Of a stretch of DNA of 64,000 bases, positions 1 to 10,470 are shown piece by piece (the first letter of the stretch is position 1; every line of letters begins with the position of its first letter). The stretch comes from Synaphobranchus kaupii (taxonomy: Eukaryota; Chordata; Actinopteri; Anguilliformes; Synaphobranchidae), in the NCBI GenBank assembly GCA_029718625.1, contig CM056391.1, forward strand, positions 4,240,933 through 4,304,932. The letters are read 5' to 3'. A model generated the notes under the pieces. That model saw only the letters and a list, made by a program, of their open reading frames with translations. It did not search any database and had not been told where the DNA came from. Made by a program: the position numbers and the translations under genes.

Positions 1-22
1 CAATCAAAAACTTCCCACTTTT

Positions 23-440
23 TCAAGTAGAGTCGCTGGTGAGTGATGGGGCGTGGTCACCCCAAACCAACTGAACCCCACCCTCCCACCAGGGCGACGC
101 TATGCCCTGCGTCGCCCCATGTGGCTGCTATAGCAACAGTCTGGCCTGGCAGAATGGCTACTTATTTTCTGCTTAATATTCAGTGGTCCTTGTACTGAAT
201 CTCATTTCAACATCAGTTTATTTTACTTTATTTTACTTGCACCAACTCCTTCCTGCAGGGTCTGTGGGTTCTGTTTTCATCTTAAATCCGACAACCAGTT
301 TAGGCGAGGTGAGAACTGTACAATTCAACTGCTTTAATTCCTCAATGAAGTGCTGAGTAACAACAAAAAACCTGCAGTCCCTGTGGCTCTCCAGGACCAG
401 GGCTGATTTAACAATCAATGCTGGTAACTGAAAGGAGTTT
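23..440. repeat. Dispersed repeat family D, copy 1 (right part)
   Basis: Only about 245-440 is repeat. GTGCTGAGTAACAACAAAAA and CTCCAGGACCAGGGCTG match the copy at 18356-18510 in order. The class is unknown. Left of 245 I see nothing beyond a TTTTACTT duplication at 223-238. Confidence 0.45.
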
Positions 441-1171
441 GAGAACACTGACTTAGAATCTTAAAAAAAAAAAATTTAAAAAACCTACTCTTCAAAGGGT
501 TAAATAAAATCAAGGTGTGTTGTGCGGAGCCAGTTAAAACACACTATATTTTTGGATTGTTTGGCACTCGAAGCAATTGCCCAGAAAACACCTCACTGGA
601 GTCTGTAAGCATTTCCGACCAGATAAGAGCATCTGTTAAAAGAAGAAAAAAAAGGTGTTTACATTTTGTGTTAATAAGTTGTAGTTTTATGTGGACTTGT
701 TCTTGTGGCCTGGCAGGGGAAGAGGCTGAGGAAGCGAAGCAGGCATTAAAGGACGAGGAGATTACACAGCAACAAGCTAAATCAACTGTCCCGCCACGGA
801 GCACGGTGATGGATGCGACAGGGAGCAGACAGCCGTAAAAACCCATCACCCATCAGGCTGCGGAGCTCCTCGGAACGACTCCAGAGCCGAGGGACAGTGT
901 GTTATTAGCGCAGGAAGCTCAGTACACACATCTCTCAGCCCTGCCTGCCTGCCTTCACACAATAAAGATCCTTCTGATGTGGAACACTAAATATTTACCC
1001 AGCATTCCAGACTCACACACACAAACGTCTGATTTACAAACTTATTATTACTTCTACAACTGCACCTAGCGTTTCAGACGCAGCACACAAGCGTTTGATT
1101 AATGAGGAACATACTACAACTTTACCTTGCATTTCAGACTCACACTTAAGCAATTTGAACAATGATGAAGC
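441..1171. other. No feature recognised
   Basis: AT-rich left part with a poly-A run, then mixed sequence. A 107-codon plus-strand frame at 515-838 has no recognisable domain. Confidence 0.5.
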
Positions 1172-1376
1172 TATTACCATCACTAATACAAATACTAATA
1201 ATTATACTGACACTAATAATACAAAAACTAATACTGACACTAATAACGGTACTAAAACAGATACTTATACAAATAATACTAAAACTGATACTAATATTAA
1301 TAACAATACTAAAACTGATACTAATACAGATAATGATAATACTAATACTGATACTAATAACACAAATAATAATAGT
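1172..1376 (+). repeat. Degenerate ACTAAT-rich low-complexity tract
   Basis: About 200 bp made almost only of ACTAATA, ACTAAAA, ACTGATA and AATAAT variants. It is open in several frames (Asn/Thr-rich or Ile-rich), which is a composition artefact rather than coding. Confidence 0.85.
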
Positions 1377-1463
1377 CACAGTCCATCATCCTTCATCTTC
1401 ATCATCCTCTGAAGTTGTAGCATGCATATAATCCATGCAATTCACATTTGGATGCAATGTCTG

Positions 1464-1620
1464 CTGTCAAACATCTCAAACTCCAGTCCTGGAGGAGGGG
1501 GAACAGTGTCAGCCTTTGAGTATTTAAGAGCTTAATTTAAATTAGGGACTGCCTGAAGAGTCCACACACCTCGTTTCCAAGGCCATAATTACCTGCTGAT
1601 TGAAAGGAAAACCGCAAGAG
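1464..1620. repeat. Dispersed repeat family E, copy 1
   Basis: TCAAACTCCAGTCCTGGAGG then GAGTCCACACACCTCGTTTC and CTGCTGATTGAAAGG parallel 33884-34045. Such sequences are usually non-autonomous hAT relatives or SINEs in fish; the class is not settled here. Confidence 0.5.
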
Positions 1621-2867
1621 ATCCCTTTTCAGTTCAGCGAACGCTCCCCACCGCTGCCAGCACCGTGCGGAAAGTTTTTTTGGAACTCGGCGCTGGCCAC
1701 CCATTGTGTCACTTATAAACCGGCAACAGTCTTCACGGCGGAATTCATACCCGCCAGACCAGAGTCCAGGCTTCACAAAATGGCCAAGTTAAATTGCAGA
1801 TTTACAAACAGACCTTCAGCCGGTTTGTTGAAAAACACCAGTGTACCAGACAGGAATTGCATTTGATTCATTTTTTTTCCCCCCTGGGTAAACACCTTAG
1901 ACCTCCCTTTTCACAGATTTTCCCTTCCATATTTTAGCGCCTTGGCTACCTGGATTCTCAGGGCCTTCCGCAATGGGATGAAAGAGCGGTCTCGCCGTCT
2001 TGGGCAGACACCACATTTGGGAAGGGTTTTTGTGAGGTTCTCTCACATCCGAAAACACACGCTCGAGTGTCTCGGAGGTCTGAGGTCACGATGGGGCTCA
2101 GAAATACCCATCAGCCCCTTCTCCTCTTGTGTACACACTTAATGGGAGAGGAGGGGAGGGAAACGCTCTTTAGGGAAGGAATGCGACGCTCACCTTAACC
2201 TGAGTCAGAGCCACTACAGTGTCCTCATTCATAGGCAGGGGTTCCCAAGCTTTCAAAGGCCAAGGACCCCGATAGCCAGTAAATGGCCGACATGCATCTT
2301 CTGCAGCCCACGCCCACAGTCAAACGTAGCCTAGCCTTCCTACGTGGAATCAAATATATCTGAATATGAGTAAGCTAGCTAGTGCAGCATTTAGTTTCAT
2401 TAAATCATTATCTTTGGAGGGGTAGGGGGAACCCAGGATTCATGTGGGTACGATATAGGAATGTAGATGAGGGGAGTATATATGCCCTGGTATAAAGCAT
2501 TTTTTGTGGATCTATAAAACGTGTGTGTGAGGGTGGGTTGGGTTGTAATTTTGTTCCGTCTGTAATTTTTGAGTGGTTTATTGGAGTAATAAAGTCGGGA
2601 TAATTTAACCTTACTTGTAGATAACAGAGGGAAGCTCCACCAATTTGATTAGACTGGTAACAACCAGTTGACCACCGACAATAGTGATTGGTGATTGGTT
2701 CCTGATAAGATCCTGAAAGCATAGCCAGAATATATCGACCAATCACTGTCTGTGTTGTTCAATTAGTTGTCACCAACATATTCCGATTGGTGGAGCTCCT
2801 CCATGTTTTCTTAGTGAAAGGTGACTGTGCTAGCCCTGTTCTATTACCCCTGTGCAGATCATTAAAG
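1621..2867. other. No gene; weak repeat traces
   Basis: At 2236-2280 GGGGTTCCCAAGCTTTCAAA resembles a hAT-type terminus, without a partner. Otherwise nothing seen. Confidence 0.4.
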
Positions 2868-2900
2868 AGGTTGCAGGTTTGATTCCTGTGGCTGCATGTT
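2868..2900 (+). mobile_element. B-box-bearing SINE remnant
   Basis: AGGTTGCAGGTTTGATTCCT matches the B-box segment of the SINE at 8586-8810. Little else is conserved. Confidence 0.4.
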
Positions 2901-3095
2901 TGAGAGAGAAAAGCAGTCAGAATTGCTACAATATAAATAATCACATGAATCACATAACTAATACTGTGCATGCTGTATCCTGATGTGTGTTTTTAAATCC
3001 TGCAGCAGCTGGCGTGAGCGAGTGGGGACGGGACCTTTGTGCGAAACTGCAGCCTGTTAACCTGGCTATGCGGTCACATTAAAGGACACAAAGCC

Positions 3096-3365
3096 GGGGT
3101 GTCTCGGTGGTGTAGCCTGTAGAGCGCCGGCCTCACGCTCATGGCGAGCCACGGCATCGGTGCACAGTAAAAGGTCCAGTATCTGTCAGTTACAACTCTA
3201 ACAGAGTACATAGGAGTCCAACAGGGACCATATGCACTCTGTAATTGCCGATTTATCACTGAATACTTTACTGTGTGGTTAGAATCTGGGTGCGTGACCT
3301 TTGTCACGTCTCTCCCTCTCTCTTCCTCCCGTCTCGATACACTGTGCTGTCCAATTAAAAAAGTT
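3096..3365 (+). mobile_element. tRNA-derived SINE family B, copy 1, interrupted
   Basis: GGTGTAGCCTGTAGAGCGCC at the 5' end resembles an A box, and GGTTAGAATCTGGG at 3278 resembles a B box. The end is GTCACGTCTCTC...CCGTCTC...GTGCTGTCCAATTAAAA. It matches 47885-48050 except for about 110 bp inserted between the boxes. Confidence 0.7.
3163..3276. mobile_element. Small MITE-like insertion inside the SINE
   Basis: CACAGTAAAAGGTCCAGT at the left and ACTGAATACTTTACTGTG at the right are imperfect inverted ends around about 80 bp. The block is absent from the related SINE at 47885-48050. Target duplication is not clear. Confidence 0.5.
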
Positions 3366-4380
3366 ATGCACAGATTACCTGGCTTTCATAGCGCCTGGAT
3401 CAGTGAATGTGGGTGGGGAGGTGCAAGGGCCGGCCTCCATCTATAATTAAACCATACGTATAATTCAGTCTGCCCGTACCAGACCTCAGACGAGGCCGCC
3501 ATCCAGGCAACGGACAAAATAACGAAGTGCTGCTTCGTTAGTTCTCGATACTTTCTGATAGCAGTGCAGGCAGCATATTCTCCAACAGTCTGTCATGCCA
3601 GAGGAAACACACAAAATGGCCGCCGTTCTCACCTAGTAATTCTCACTCGCAGTGTGCCACAGGGAAGAGTGGGGGAAATTCTGATTAATGATTTCATTGT
3701 AATATGAACTACATTTTTTGGCTCCTGCTGTGGCGCTTTCACATAAGAAATAAGTCTTTTCTCAGATGATTGGCTGGGTAAATATTTCTGGGGTTAAAAA
3801 AATATAACGGGTCTGATTATGACAGGTACTAATCCATCATCTCTCAGAAATGGAATACCGAGCTACTGGCCAAAGCACGTCTCCAGTCCTCGCTAGACGA
3901 GACGGAGAAAGTAAATCATGAGAGCCAAGGCATCAATGTTCCATTGCTTTTGTCTGAAACCCAAAATGCACATTCAATATGTAATATATGTAATATTGAA
4001 TGTGCAATATTCAAAACGTGTTGGCAGGCAGGGTACATGAACAACCAAAGGGGAGTACATTCATCATGTTCAGCTTTTGACACTAAAGCCATAATTAAAT
4101 AATGAGGCAAAATCTGCTTTATTAAATGGTGAGAAAAATAAAGCATAATTTTTACATATGTTTTTGACATTTCAAGATTGGCCCTGAAACACTTGATTGA
4201 CTGTGTCAATATGGATGTGAAATAGTTTTGTTTTTTTCTGAACTGGCTGACAGGGGAATTTGTTTCTGCTCTTTAAAGGGCAAAAATATTTACATTTTAT
4301 TAATTATGTTACTTGTGCACTAGCTGTGAAATCCACAGGGGGCATAATTCCTGATCACTTTCACAAGTGTTGGTTTAAAG
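3366..4380. other. No gene; intronic DNA with one palindrome
   Basis: Apart from the hairpin at 3968-4005 I see nothing structured. Confidence 0.5.
3968..4005. other. AT-rich near-perfect palindrome
   Basis: CACATTCAATAT and, on the other side, ATATTGAATGTG around GTAATATATGTA-type sequence can fold into a hairpin of about 38 nt. Confidence 0.65.
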
Positions 4381-5112
4381 CAGTGGTTCTCAAACTCGGT
4401 CCTGGGGCCCCCTGTGTATGCTGGTTTTCGTTCCAACCACAATTGCGATCTGAGAATTCTAACAAGCTGTTAATTTTTCTTAATTGCACTTCTCATGTTT
4501 TGATGGATTATTTACCCTCTTAAGCCAAATTATGTCAGAAAATAGCTATGTATGCCATGCAGAATAAATGTTCACATTTTGCTTATTGTGCTATATTGCA
4601 AACAATTTCATTAAAAGGGGTAACAAACTGAGCAAATGAAAGACTGAGGTGAATCAATAGACTCCTAATTGGTGAAAGTGTGGACACATGGCCACGAAAA
4701 CTAACCATTTGGTAGATAATGAACAATTCAAGGACAACGCAAACCTGCATTGTGTTAATAAGTTTAAGGAAACAAAATTATAAAAGAACTTAAACATGTG
4801 TTCAATGACCTAATTAGGAGCATATTGATTCACCTCAGTCTTTAATTTGATCAGTTATAGCATTTTGTTAACTCTTATGTAGTTTGCAATATAGCACAAC
4901 AAGCAAAATGTGTACATGGGACATTTATTCTACATGGCATGCATAGCTATTTTCTGACATAATTTGGCTTAAGAGGGTAAATAATCCATCAAAACATGAA
5001 AAGTGCAATTAAGAAAATTTTAACAAGCTGTTCATTTATCGGATCGCAATTGTGGTTGGAACGAAAACCAGCATACACAGGGGGGCTCCAGGACCGAGTT
5101 TGAGAACCACTG
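4381..5112. mobile_element. Large fold-back hAT-like element (732 bp)
   Basis: The two halves are inverted copies over roughly 290-300 bp each (4381 to about 4675, and about 4815 to 5112), around a spacer of about 130 bp. The outer ends are CAGTGGTTCTCAAACTCGGT and its complement. The arms include a shared block with AAGCCAAATTATGTCAGAAA and another with TGAATCAATA / TATTGATTCA. Flanks are TTTAAA on both sides, compatible with an 8-bp hAT duplication with mismatched outer bases, or with TTAA. No transposase frame. Confidence 0.82.
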
Positions 5113-5119
5113 CTTTAAA

Positions 5120-5889
5120 AGAAGCTGGGAGATGGCACAAAGTTGGAAAGCTTTGATTGTTTAGATTTCAATTTTCCTCAATCTTGCTGATAGTAAATCT
5201 TGCTGATTTAATTTGCTTCCCAAGAATTAAGTTAACTGAAATCACCAAAGCATTTGGTGGCAAATACCAAACTCAAGTTGAACAGTAACCTCTTACGTGC
5301 ACATTATTAAATAAATAGAACTTTCAATGTTCACAAAAGTAGGAAATGAGATAATATAAACATCCCCTGAAGAAGAGCAGGGGTCTCTCCAGGAATGGCA
5401 AATGAGCCAGACTCAGGAAGTTTGGACAGTTTAAACTGAGTGACAGATGCTGTCGGCCATAAATTTAAGAATACTGTATAACAGTGCCCATCACGTACAT
5501 CTTGAAGAGATCCTTTAAAATTCAAGAGATAACAAATCCATTGCCTTGAATCCCTGGCTCTAGCCTCTGTTTATCAACAAGCTTGTTGGAAAACACAATC
5601 CCTATAAAACCTTAATTTGTATTTCACAAAAAGGATTTGTGAAAGGTCAAAGGTCGAAAGCATCCACGAATGAGTGTCATGATTAGAGATTAATGATGGG
5701 TAGTTTTATTATCGTTTCTCGTCTTGGAAAGCATCGCCTTTTCCCAGCACATACGGGACGGAATGTGGAATGTTCTCTCTGCACGGTTCCAGAACACACG
5801 TGTGCACGAACACGCCAATGGCATGTGCATGAGACAGGAAGACGAGACAGACACGGTCAACATTGGCGAGGTGCGCCACCGCCACCCAC
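5120..5889. other. No gene between fold-back element and exon 3
   Basis: The exon 3 donor side. AGGTCAAAGGTCG at 5644 is a near-DR1 sequence. No further collagen exon is seen. Confidence 0.5.
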
Positions 5890-5934
5890 CTGGTTCGCCA
5901 TCCCTGCCTCTTCGGCCTCGTTTTCCTGGGGGCC
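5890..5934 (-). CDS. col25a1: COL25A1 coding exon 3 (first Gly-X-Y exon)
   Basis: A 45-nt exon, a classic collagen multiple of nine. The acceptor is ttctctcctgttccag|GG and the donor CCAG|gtgggt. Joined to the last base of exon 2 it reads G-PPGKRGRRGRDGEP-G, an unbroken Gly-X-Y run. It corresponds to human GPPGKRGKRGRRGESG (from memory). Phase 1 entry is exactly what exon 2 supplies. The exon lies about 53 kb downstream of exon 2 on the same strand. The basic KRGRRGR cluster resembles the start of the first collagenous domain of COL25A1. I found no further collagen exon on the minus strand between 1 and 5889, so exon 4 is presumably outside the window. An open frame on the opposite strand here is only the antisense of this exon. 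Confidence 0.9.
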
Positions 5935-6045
5935 CTGGAACAGGAGAGAAAACACCGTCAGCATTTTTAAAGTTTGACGTCTCACCTTCTCATGGGGGCC
6001 CAGGCACCCTTACGGTAACTGTACTTTTCCCACACTTTTTTTTTT

Positions 6046-6222
6046 TTAGCATTTTTTATGCGTTTTAAAACAGAGACAGAACTGAAAAGACTGAACATTT
6101 TACTTAGCATTTTTAGCGTTTTAAAACGGAGAGACAGAACTGAAAAGACCGAACACTTTATTTAGCATTTTTAGCGTGTTTTAAAACAGAGAGAGACCAA
6201 ACTGAAAAGACCGAATACTTTC
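6046..6222 (+). repeat. Three tandem copies of a 60-odd-bp unit
   Basis: TTAGCATTTTTAGCGT, TTTTAAAAC(A/G)GAGA and ACTGAAAAGACCGAA recur three times directly beside COL25A1 exon 3, on the intron 2 side. Confidence 0.85.
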
Positions 6223-7487
6223 TTTTGAGAACACGTTGCTCTCCGAGTTTCACATTTCTTTCTGAAGCTAGGTTATTTCGGATCAGATACTCATTTCTAA
6301 TTTGTTTTTACAATGGGTCCTTATTTTTTATTTTATTTTTTGCTGTGAACCTGCCCCCGCACACTTTCCATAAGCTACGATCTGCTGGAATTCAGTGGGG
6401 GAAAAAGACTAAAGCAATTATACGGATTGTTAACTTCCACATGCTGGGAACTTTAACTGAATCGCCGACTGGAAGTCTTCAGCGACGTCCAATTACTTAT
6501 GAAACGACAAAGCCAAATACGTGAAATTACCTTCCTCAAGGGGTGTGGAAAGTCATTTTAAAAACCAACAGCTGTCAGCAATGAGTCTTTGGTGTGGGCT
6601 TGAATGTTAGGGGTCTAGAGGAGGCCAGCAGGTAGGCTACGCCAAACCTAGCGGGGCAGCAACTGGCCTTCGTCAACACTGGAAGTACCACAGACAGACT
6701 ACACTAAAAAGCCTAAAGTCTAAAAAGCGTAATCCCGGGCCAAAGAGCCAAGTCCTTCCTACACTGTTCTCAGGCAAAAGCTTGAGCTTCAAAGAAACAA
6801 GCCAATTTAAACAAGCACATGAAATCAAACGAATGGTGATGGTCCGTACTGTAATATAACTGGATAGAGTACCCCAACAACAAGAAACTGAGAAGAGAAA
6901 CCGTACATATAGCTTTTACAGATTTAGATTTATATTGGAGAGCTTGGTGATCTTTAGCACACGGGTATGATTGAGATTTTGGTATTTCCTTTCATTAAAT
7001 CTCAAGGATCTCTTCTCTTTATGATTTATTACCATACACAATTTCAAAATTAACATCTTCCACAAAAAGAAAAAGCTTCATTTGGGTCATGTCATAAAGA
7101 AATATAAACCGATTGGCTCCTTTGCCTTAAGTGATGTACTCCAGGCCCTGCAGGGCAAACATTCCTTACAGAGTAGACCTACCATATATAAGTACATTTT
7201 GTTTACTCTCGTCAATTCAAAGAAAGGAATTTTTACATCTCAATTGACAAATGTTTCGAATGGACTCCACAGAAAATACTGTTTAGTTATTTAACCGCGG
7301 CAGTACTTTACCAAGGTGTCACGCAATAAAAATTGCTTTAGAAAATGACTTGAGTAAAAAAATGACTCATTTAATCTGTGCCGTACATGAAAGTAGCAGC
7401 TCTGTATTTGGGAGCAATGCGGGGAGCAATGCGCTGCAGGATGCAAATCAAACCCCAAACAAACATCTGCCACCATTGTGTTTCTTC
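6223..7487. other. No feature recognised
   Basis: Unique-looking intronic DNA with only short chance frames. Confidence 0.5.
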
Positions 7488-7560
7488 TGTCTCACCGTTT
7501 CATTGAGTAATCTTGTAGGTTGTAGGTTCGAATCCCTCGTTTGAAAGGGCAGTTTCGCCC
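7488..7560 (+). mobile_element. tRNA-derived SINE fragment with B box
   Basis: AGGTTGTAGGTTCGAATCCC is an excellent B box. The preceding sequence has no clear A box or cloverleaf, so this is a retroposon fragment rather than a tRNA gene. Confidence 0.45.
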
Positions 7561-7669
7561 CTGAACGAATCCCCTAAACTGAGCTGCCTTAGCAAAGATC
7601 TATTTGTGTGAAGGGACAAGATTTACTGCGAAACATAAACTATCCAAATGTGTATGTTGTATATGTTTC

Positions 7670-7980
7670 ATGAAGGCGTCTACGCGGAAAATTGCGGAGA
7701 AGCGACGAAAGCACACGCACGGCTGAACATTCGCGATGTTTCTTATAAACGTTTCGCAACATTTCCCCCGGCTGCAGAACAGGGCGAACCGTGTCCTCAC
7801 TTCCATCTCTGACCCTGGACCACGGCGGCCTCTGGAGCCAGCGCCGTAAATAAGCCGCCGTGTCCGTCGCCGTTGTGTTCGCGTGGCCGTAACGTCCACT
7901 TCTCCGCCCTTGGTGGTTTTTTGCGAAGCAGCGGGAGTCCGTCCGTAGCAGACTGCGGTTTCTCACAAGCACGCCGGCTC
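7670..7980. promoter_or_regulatory. CpG-rich patch near exon 3
   Basis: CpG-dense stretch (TAAGCCGCCGTGTCCGTCGC, CGTTGTGTTCGCGTGGCCGT) in otherwise AT-rich DNA. Overlapping minus-strand frames of 99 and 110 codons have arginine-rich content typical of chance frames. Confidence 0.3.
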
Positions 7981-8081
7981 TAAAAGCTTCGCTTGTTTTA
8001 GAGGTGCGTTCAGGGGTTCAAACGGGCTGAACAATTAATTCATCAAACATCACAAAGAGCCCAAAAAAACCAAGTAAGATC

Positions 8082-8175
8082 TCCCCCACCCTGCGCCCCG
8101 ACATGTGGCTGTACCCCCCCACCCTGCGCCCCAACATGTGGCTGTACCCCCCCCCCCCCCCACCCTGCTCCCCGA
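8082..8175 (+). repeat. 32-bp minisatellite, about three units
   Basis: CCCTGCGCCCC(G/A)ACATGTG and GCTGTACCCCCC repeat, with a 14-C run at about 8147-8161. Confidence 0.85.
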
Positions 8176-8585
8176 CAGTGCCCCGACATTCCCGCTTGTT
8201 TTGGAATGTTCTCCTCTAACAATAAAGAGTGCCCGAGTGTATTATTTAATTCACGTGTAATAGAATTGGGAGCCTTCATGTCTGAAGCCTGTTCAGCTTG
8301 ATAAAAAAATAAAATAAATCCTCTCTGAAAAAGTAAATACGTCAAACAGAATGAAATTCCCAGTACAGAGCGCTTCAAAGTTGATGAATCTTTGAATTTA
8401 ACCAGTAGACCACGACCGAGTTTTTTTACCTCGCAACATAGACAGTGCACACGCTCTGTACGGCTTCTGTGTTCAACTGATTTTGTGTTTCGTTTAAAAA
8501 ACGATTCACAGACAATAAGACCAATTTGAGAAGGCGAAGGCCCACACTGCCAGTGTTTTTCAGAAGAGTAGTTTTCAGCACATCT

Positions 8586-8810
8586 TTACAGTGTGGCAGG
8601 GTAATGAAATGCTTAGGGACCTGGGTCTGGAACCTTAGAGGTTGCAGGTTTGATTCCCGGTTGGGACACTGGCGCATTCCTGAGCTTTATGCTGCACTTA
8701 ACCTGAAGCGCTCGGGGAAAACATCCAGCCGTATTAATGGATTGTCAAGACAAGAACTATAAGCCAGATGAGTAGTCTGCTAAAGGCAATAAATCTGGAC
8801 AAAGCAGCTA
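8586..8810 (+). mobile_element. V-SINE-like retroposon, near full length
   Basis: AGGTTGCAGGTTTGATTCCC is a polymerase III B box. It is followed by GGTTGGGACACTGGCGCATT, CACTTAACCTG, an ATCCAGCCGTATTAATGGAT block and the tail CTGCTAAAGGCAATAAAT. This is the order found in fish V-SINE-type elements. Confidence 0.72.
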
Positions 8811-9504
8811 ATGTCGTCAGGCCCGTTTGATTTTGGCTGAACCCAATTCCTAAGGGGCCATATTGAGGGACCTTTGAGGGGCGCCGACGGCAACGGGACG
8901 GAGGAGGAGGAAACGAGGGCCTGGTTTCCACGGCGACACACACCTTTCTGATTAAAGACTACAAGCGCTTCCGATCTAAGGCCGGGGCTGTTTGGCATTA
9001 GTGCGGAAGGCTGTAGCGGTCTCTCTCTCTCTCTGTAGCCAGCAGCAGGTGTGCTCGTCCCTCTCCTCTCTCGGAACACACGGAGTTCATTACAAAGTCC
9101 AGGCGTTAATTATCACCGAGTGACGATGACGGGTCCGAATACACGCGTGCGATCTTCCGCTTCCGTCCAACGTTCCAGCCAAAGATCCCGATTCTTCCGA
9201 TCGCCCTCCGCCCCCCCCTGGAATAAACCCCCACACTGCACACCTGTGATCCAAATGTAAAAATAAATAAATAATTTGCACTGTAGGACATTGAACGTTG
9301 TTAAAGACATTTTGGGAAAGTAATGGAGGGTGGTGTATTGTTGGGAGGGGAGCGTAGAATGTCGCAGACGATGTATAAGCTAAGCGAATGACAGAGCACC
9401 TGAGCAAACATGTGACTGAAGGACCCGTCTAAACACTCTGCAGACGTTCTACCGACCAGGACAAAACAATTGGAAGAGAAAATGTGCTTTTCTCATCAAT
9501 TCAG
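8811..9504. other. No feature recognised
   Basis: Mixed sequence with a short CT run at 9023-9037; three overlapping minus-strand frames at 9090-9407 are mutual shadows. Confidence 0.5.
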
Positions 9505-9558
9505 AAACTAAACACGCACGCACACACACATATACACACACGCGCACACACACACACT
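9505..9558 (+). repeat. Interrupted (CA)n microsatellite
   Basis: CA/CG dinucleotide run with TATA interruptions. Confidence 0.9.
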
Positions 9559-9629
9559 TTGGTACAATGGCCTCTCTGTACATGTCTAAGCTAAGCTGTC
9601 AGCCACAGTGGCATATGTGCCAAACAGCC

Positions 9630-9692
9630 TATATTAAGAGCATGTTGTGATTGGCTGGGAATATTAAGAACATGTTGTGATTGGCTGGTAAC
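9630..9692 (+). repeat. Tandem duplication of about 30 bp
   Basis: ATATTAAGA(G/A)CATGTTGTGA plus TTGGCTGG occurs twice in a row. Confidence 0.8.
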
Positions 9693-9850
9693 ACCTCCGG
9701 TGACCCTGCCCAAGTGCTGTATGAATTCCACCAGCCCATGCCATCAGGGCAGTAGAATTGGATCCCCAATTTAGACTCAGACTAAAGTGCTCCTTCATTC
9801 CCGCCCATCAATCAGGCTGCTTAGTGAACAGCTGAGCTCAATTAAAGACC

Positions 9851-10090
9851 CTGGAGCTGGGTCCAAAATCAGCACCCTTCCATACTATTGAGTAGGCTTG
9901 TTGAGTACACTGGGGCTTGGTCCAAAATCAGCACCCTTCCATACTATTGAGTAGGCTTGTTTAGTACACTGGGGCTGGGTCCAAAATCAGCGCCCTTCCA
10001 TACTATTGAGTAGGTTTGTTGAGTACACTGGGGCTGTGTCTGAATCAGCACCCTTCCATACTATTGAGTAGGCTTGTTAAGTAGACAAGA
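9851..10090 (+). repeat. Four tandem 60-bp copies of a MITE end
   Basis: Four units of about 60 bp start at 9851, 9910, 9970 and 10029, each containing CAGC(A/G)CCCTTCCATACTATT and GAGTAGG(C/T)TTGTT. The fourth is the left terminus of the MITE at 10031-10462. Confidence 0.85.
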
Positions 10091-10462
10091 GAAGAAAGAA
10101 GTAGGCGAAAACTTTTTCTAAACGTAGTATACTTAAAACCCCCATATGATTTGCTGAGTATATTCGGGAGCACACTTTTCAAGAAGTACGCAATCATTTT
10201 GATTGCATAAATATGGCGCGCAGCTTCGTTTAAAAAAAATGAGGGGCAGCTTTGCTGACATTTTCCTTCAATAACGACAAAAACGTGAGATGGCCGGGCA
10301 AGGGTGGGACGTCTTACGACACTTCCACAGTACGGTTGGAAAATAGTATGGAGGATTTTTTTTGGCGCACTGCACATTGCGTACTAAACGGTACACATCT
10401 TTCAGTACACAGTACACAGGAGACAGAACGCAGTAGATCGGGCTCTGATTCAGACACAGCCC
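10031..10462. mobile_element. MITE with GGGCTGTGTCTGAATCAG ends
   Basis: Perfect 18-bp inverted ends GGGCTGTGTCTGAATCAG at 10031-10048 and its complement at 10445-10462. The interior is non-coding and rich in GTAC-type motifs. The superfamily is unclear because the left flank is tandemly amplified. Confidence 0.7.
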
Positions 10463-10470
10463 AGGCAAGT

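Larger units (their letters stand above)
1..5889 (-). other. col25a1: COL25A1 intron 3, 5' portion
   Basis: Begins at the exon 3 donor (5889-5888) and runs out of the window. It holds the large fold-back element at 4381-5112, an interrupted SINE at 3096-3365 and low-complexity DNA at 1172-1376. No further exon is visible. Confidence 0.7.

Noticed and set aside
515..838. 107-codon plus-strand frame with Glu/Lys/Gln-rich end
   Set aside because: No recognisable domain, overlapping antisense frame of similar length, no supporting splice sites on both sides.
1095..1431. Asn/Thr-rich and Ile-rich frames
   Set aside because: Low-complexity ACTAAT-type DNA open in several frames at once.
5724..6068. 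Plus-strand frame with Pro/Gly-rich residues
   Set aside because: It is the antisense of collagen exon 3; the splice signals and Gly-X-Y pattern are on the minus strand.
7488..7560. Possible tRNA gene
   Set aside because: Only a B box is present; no cloverleaf or A box at the right distance. Best explained as a SINE fragment.
7640..7972. 110-codon arginine-rich minus frame
   Set aside because: CpG-rich DNA yields chance Arg-rich frames; two overlapping frames of similar length exist.
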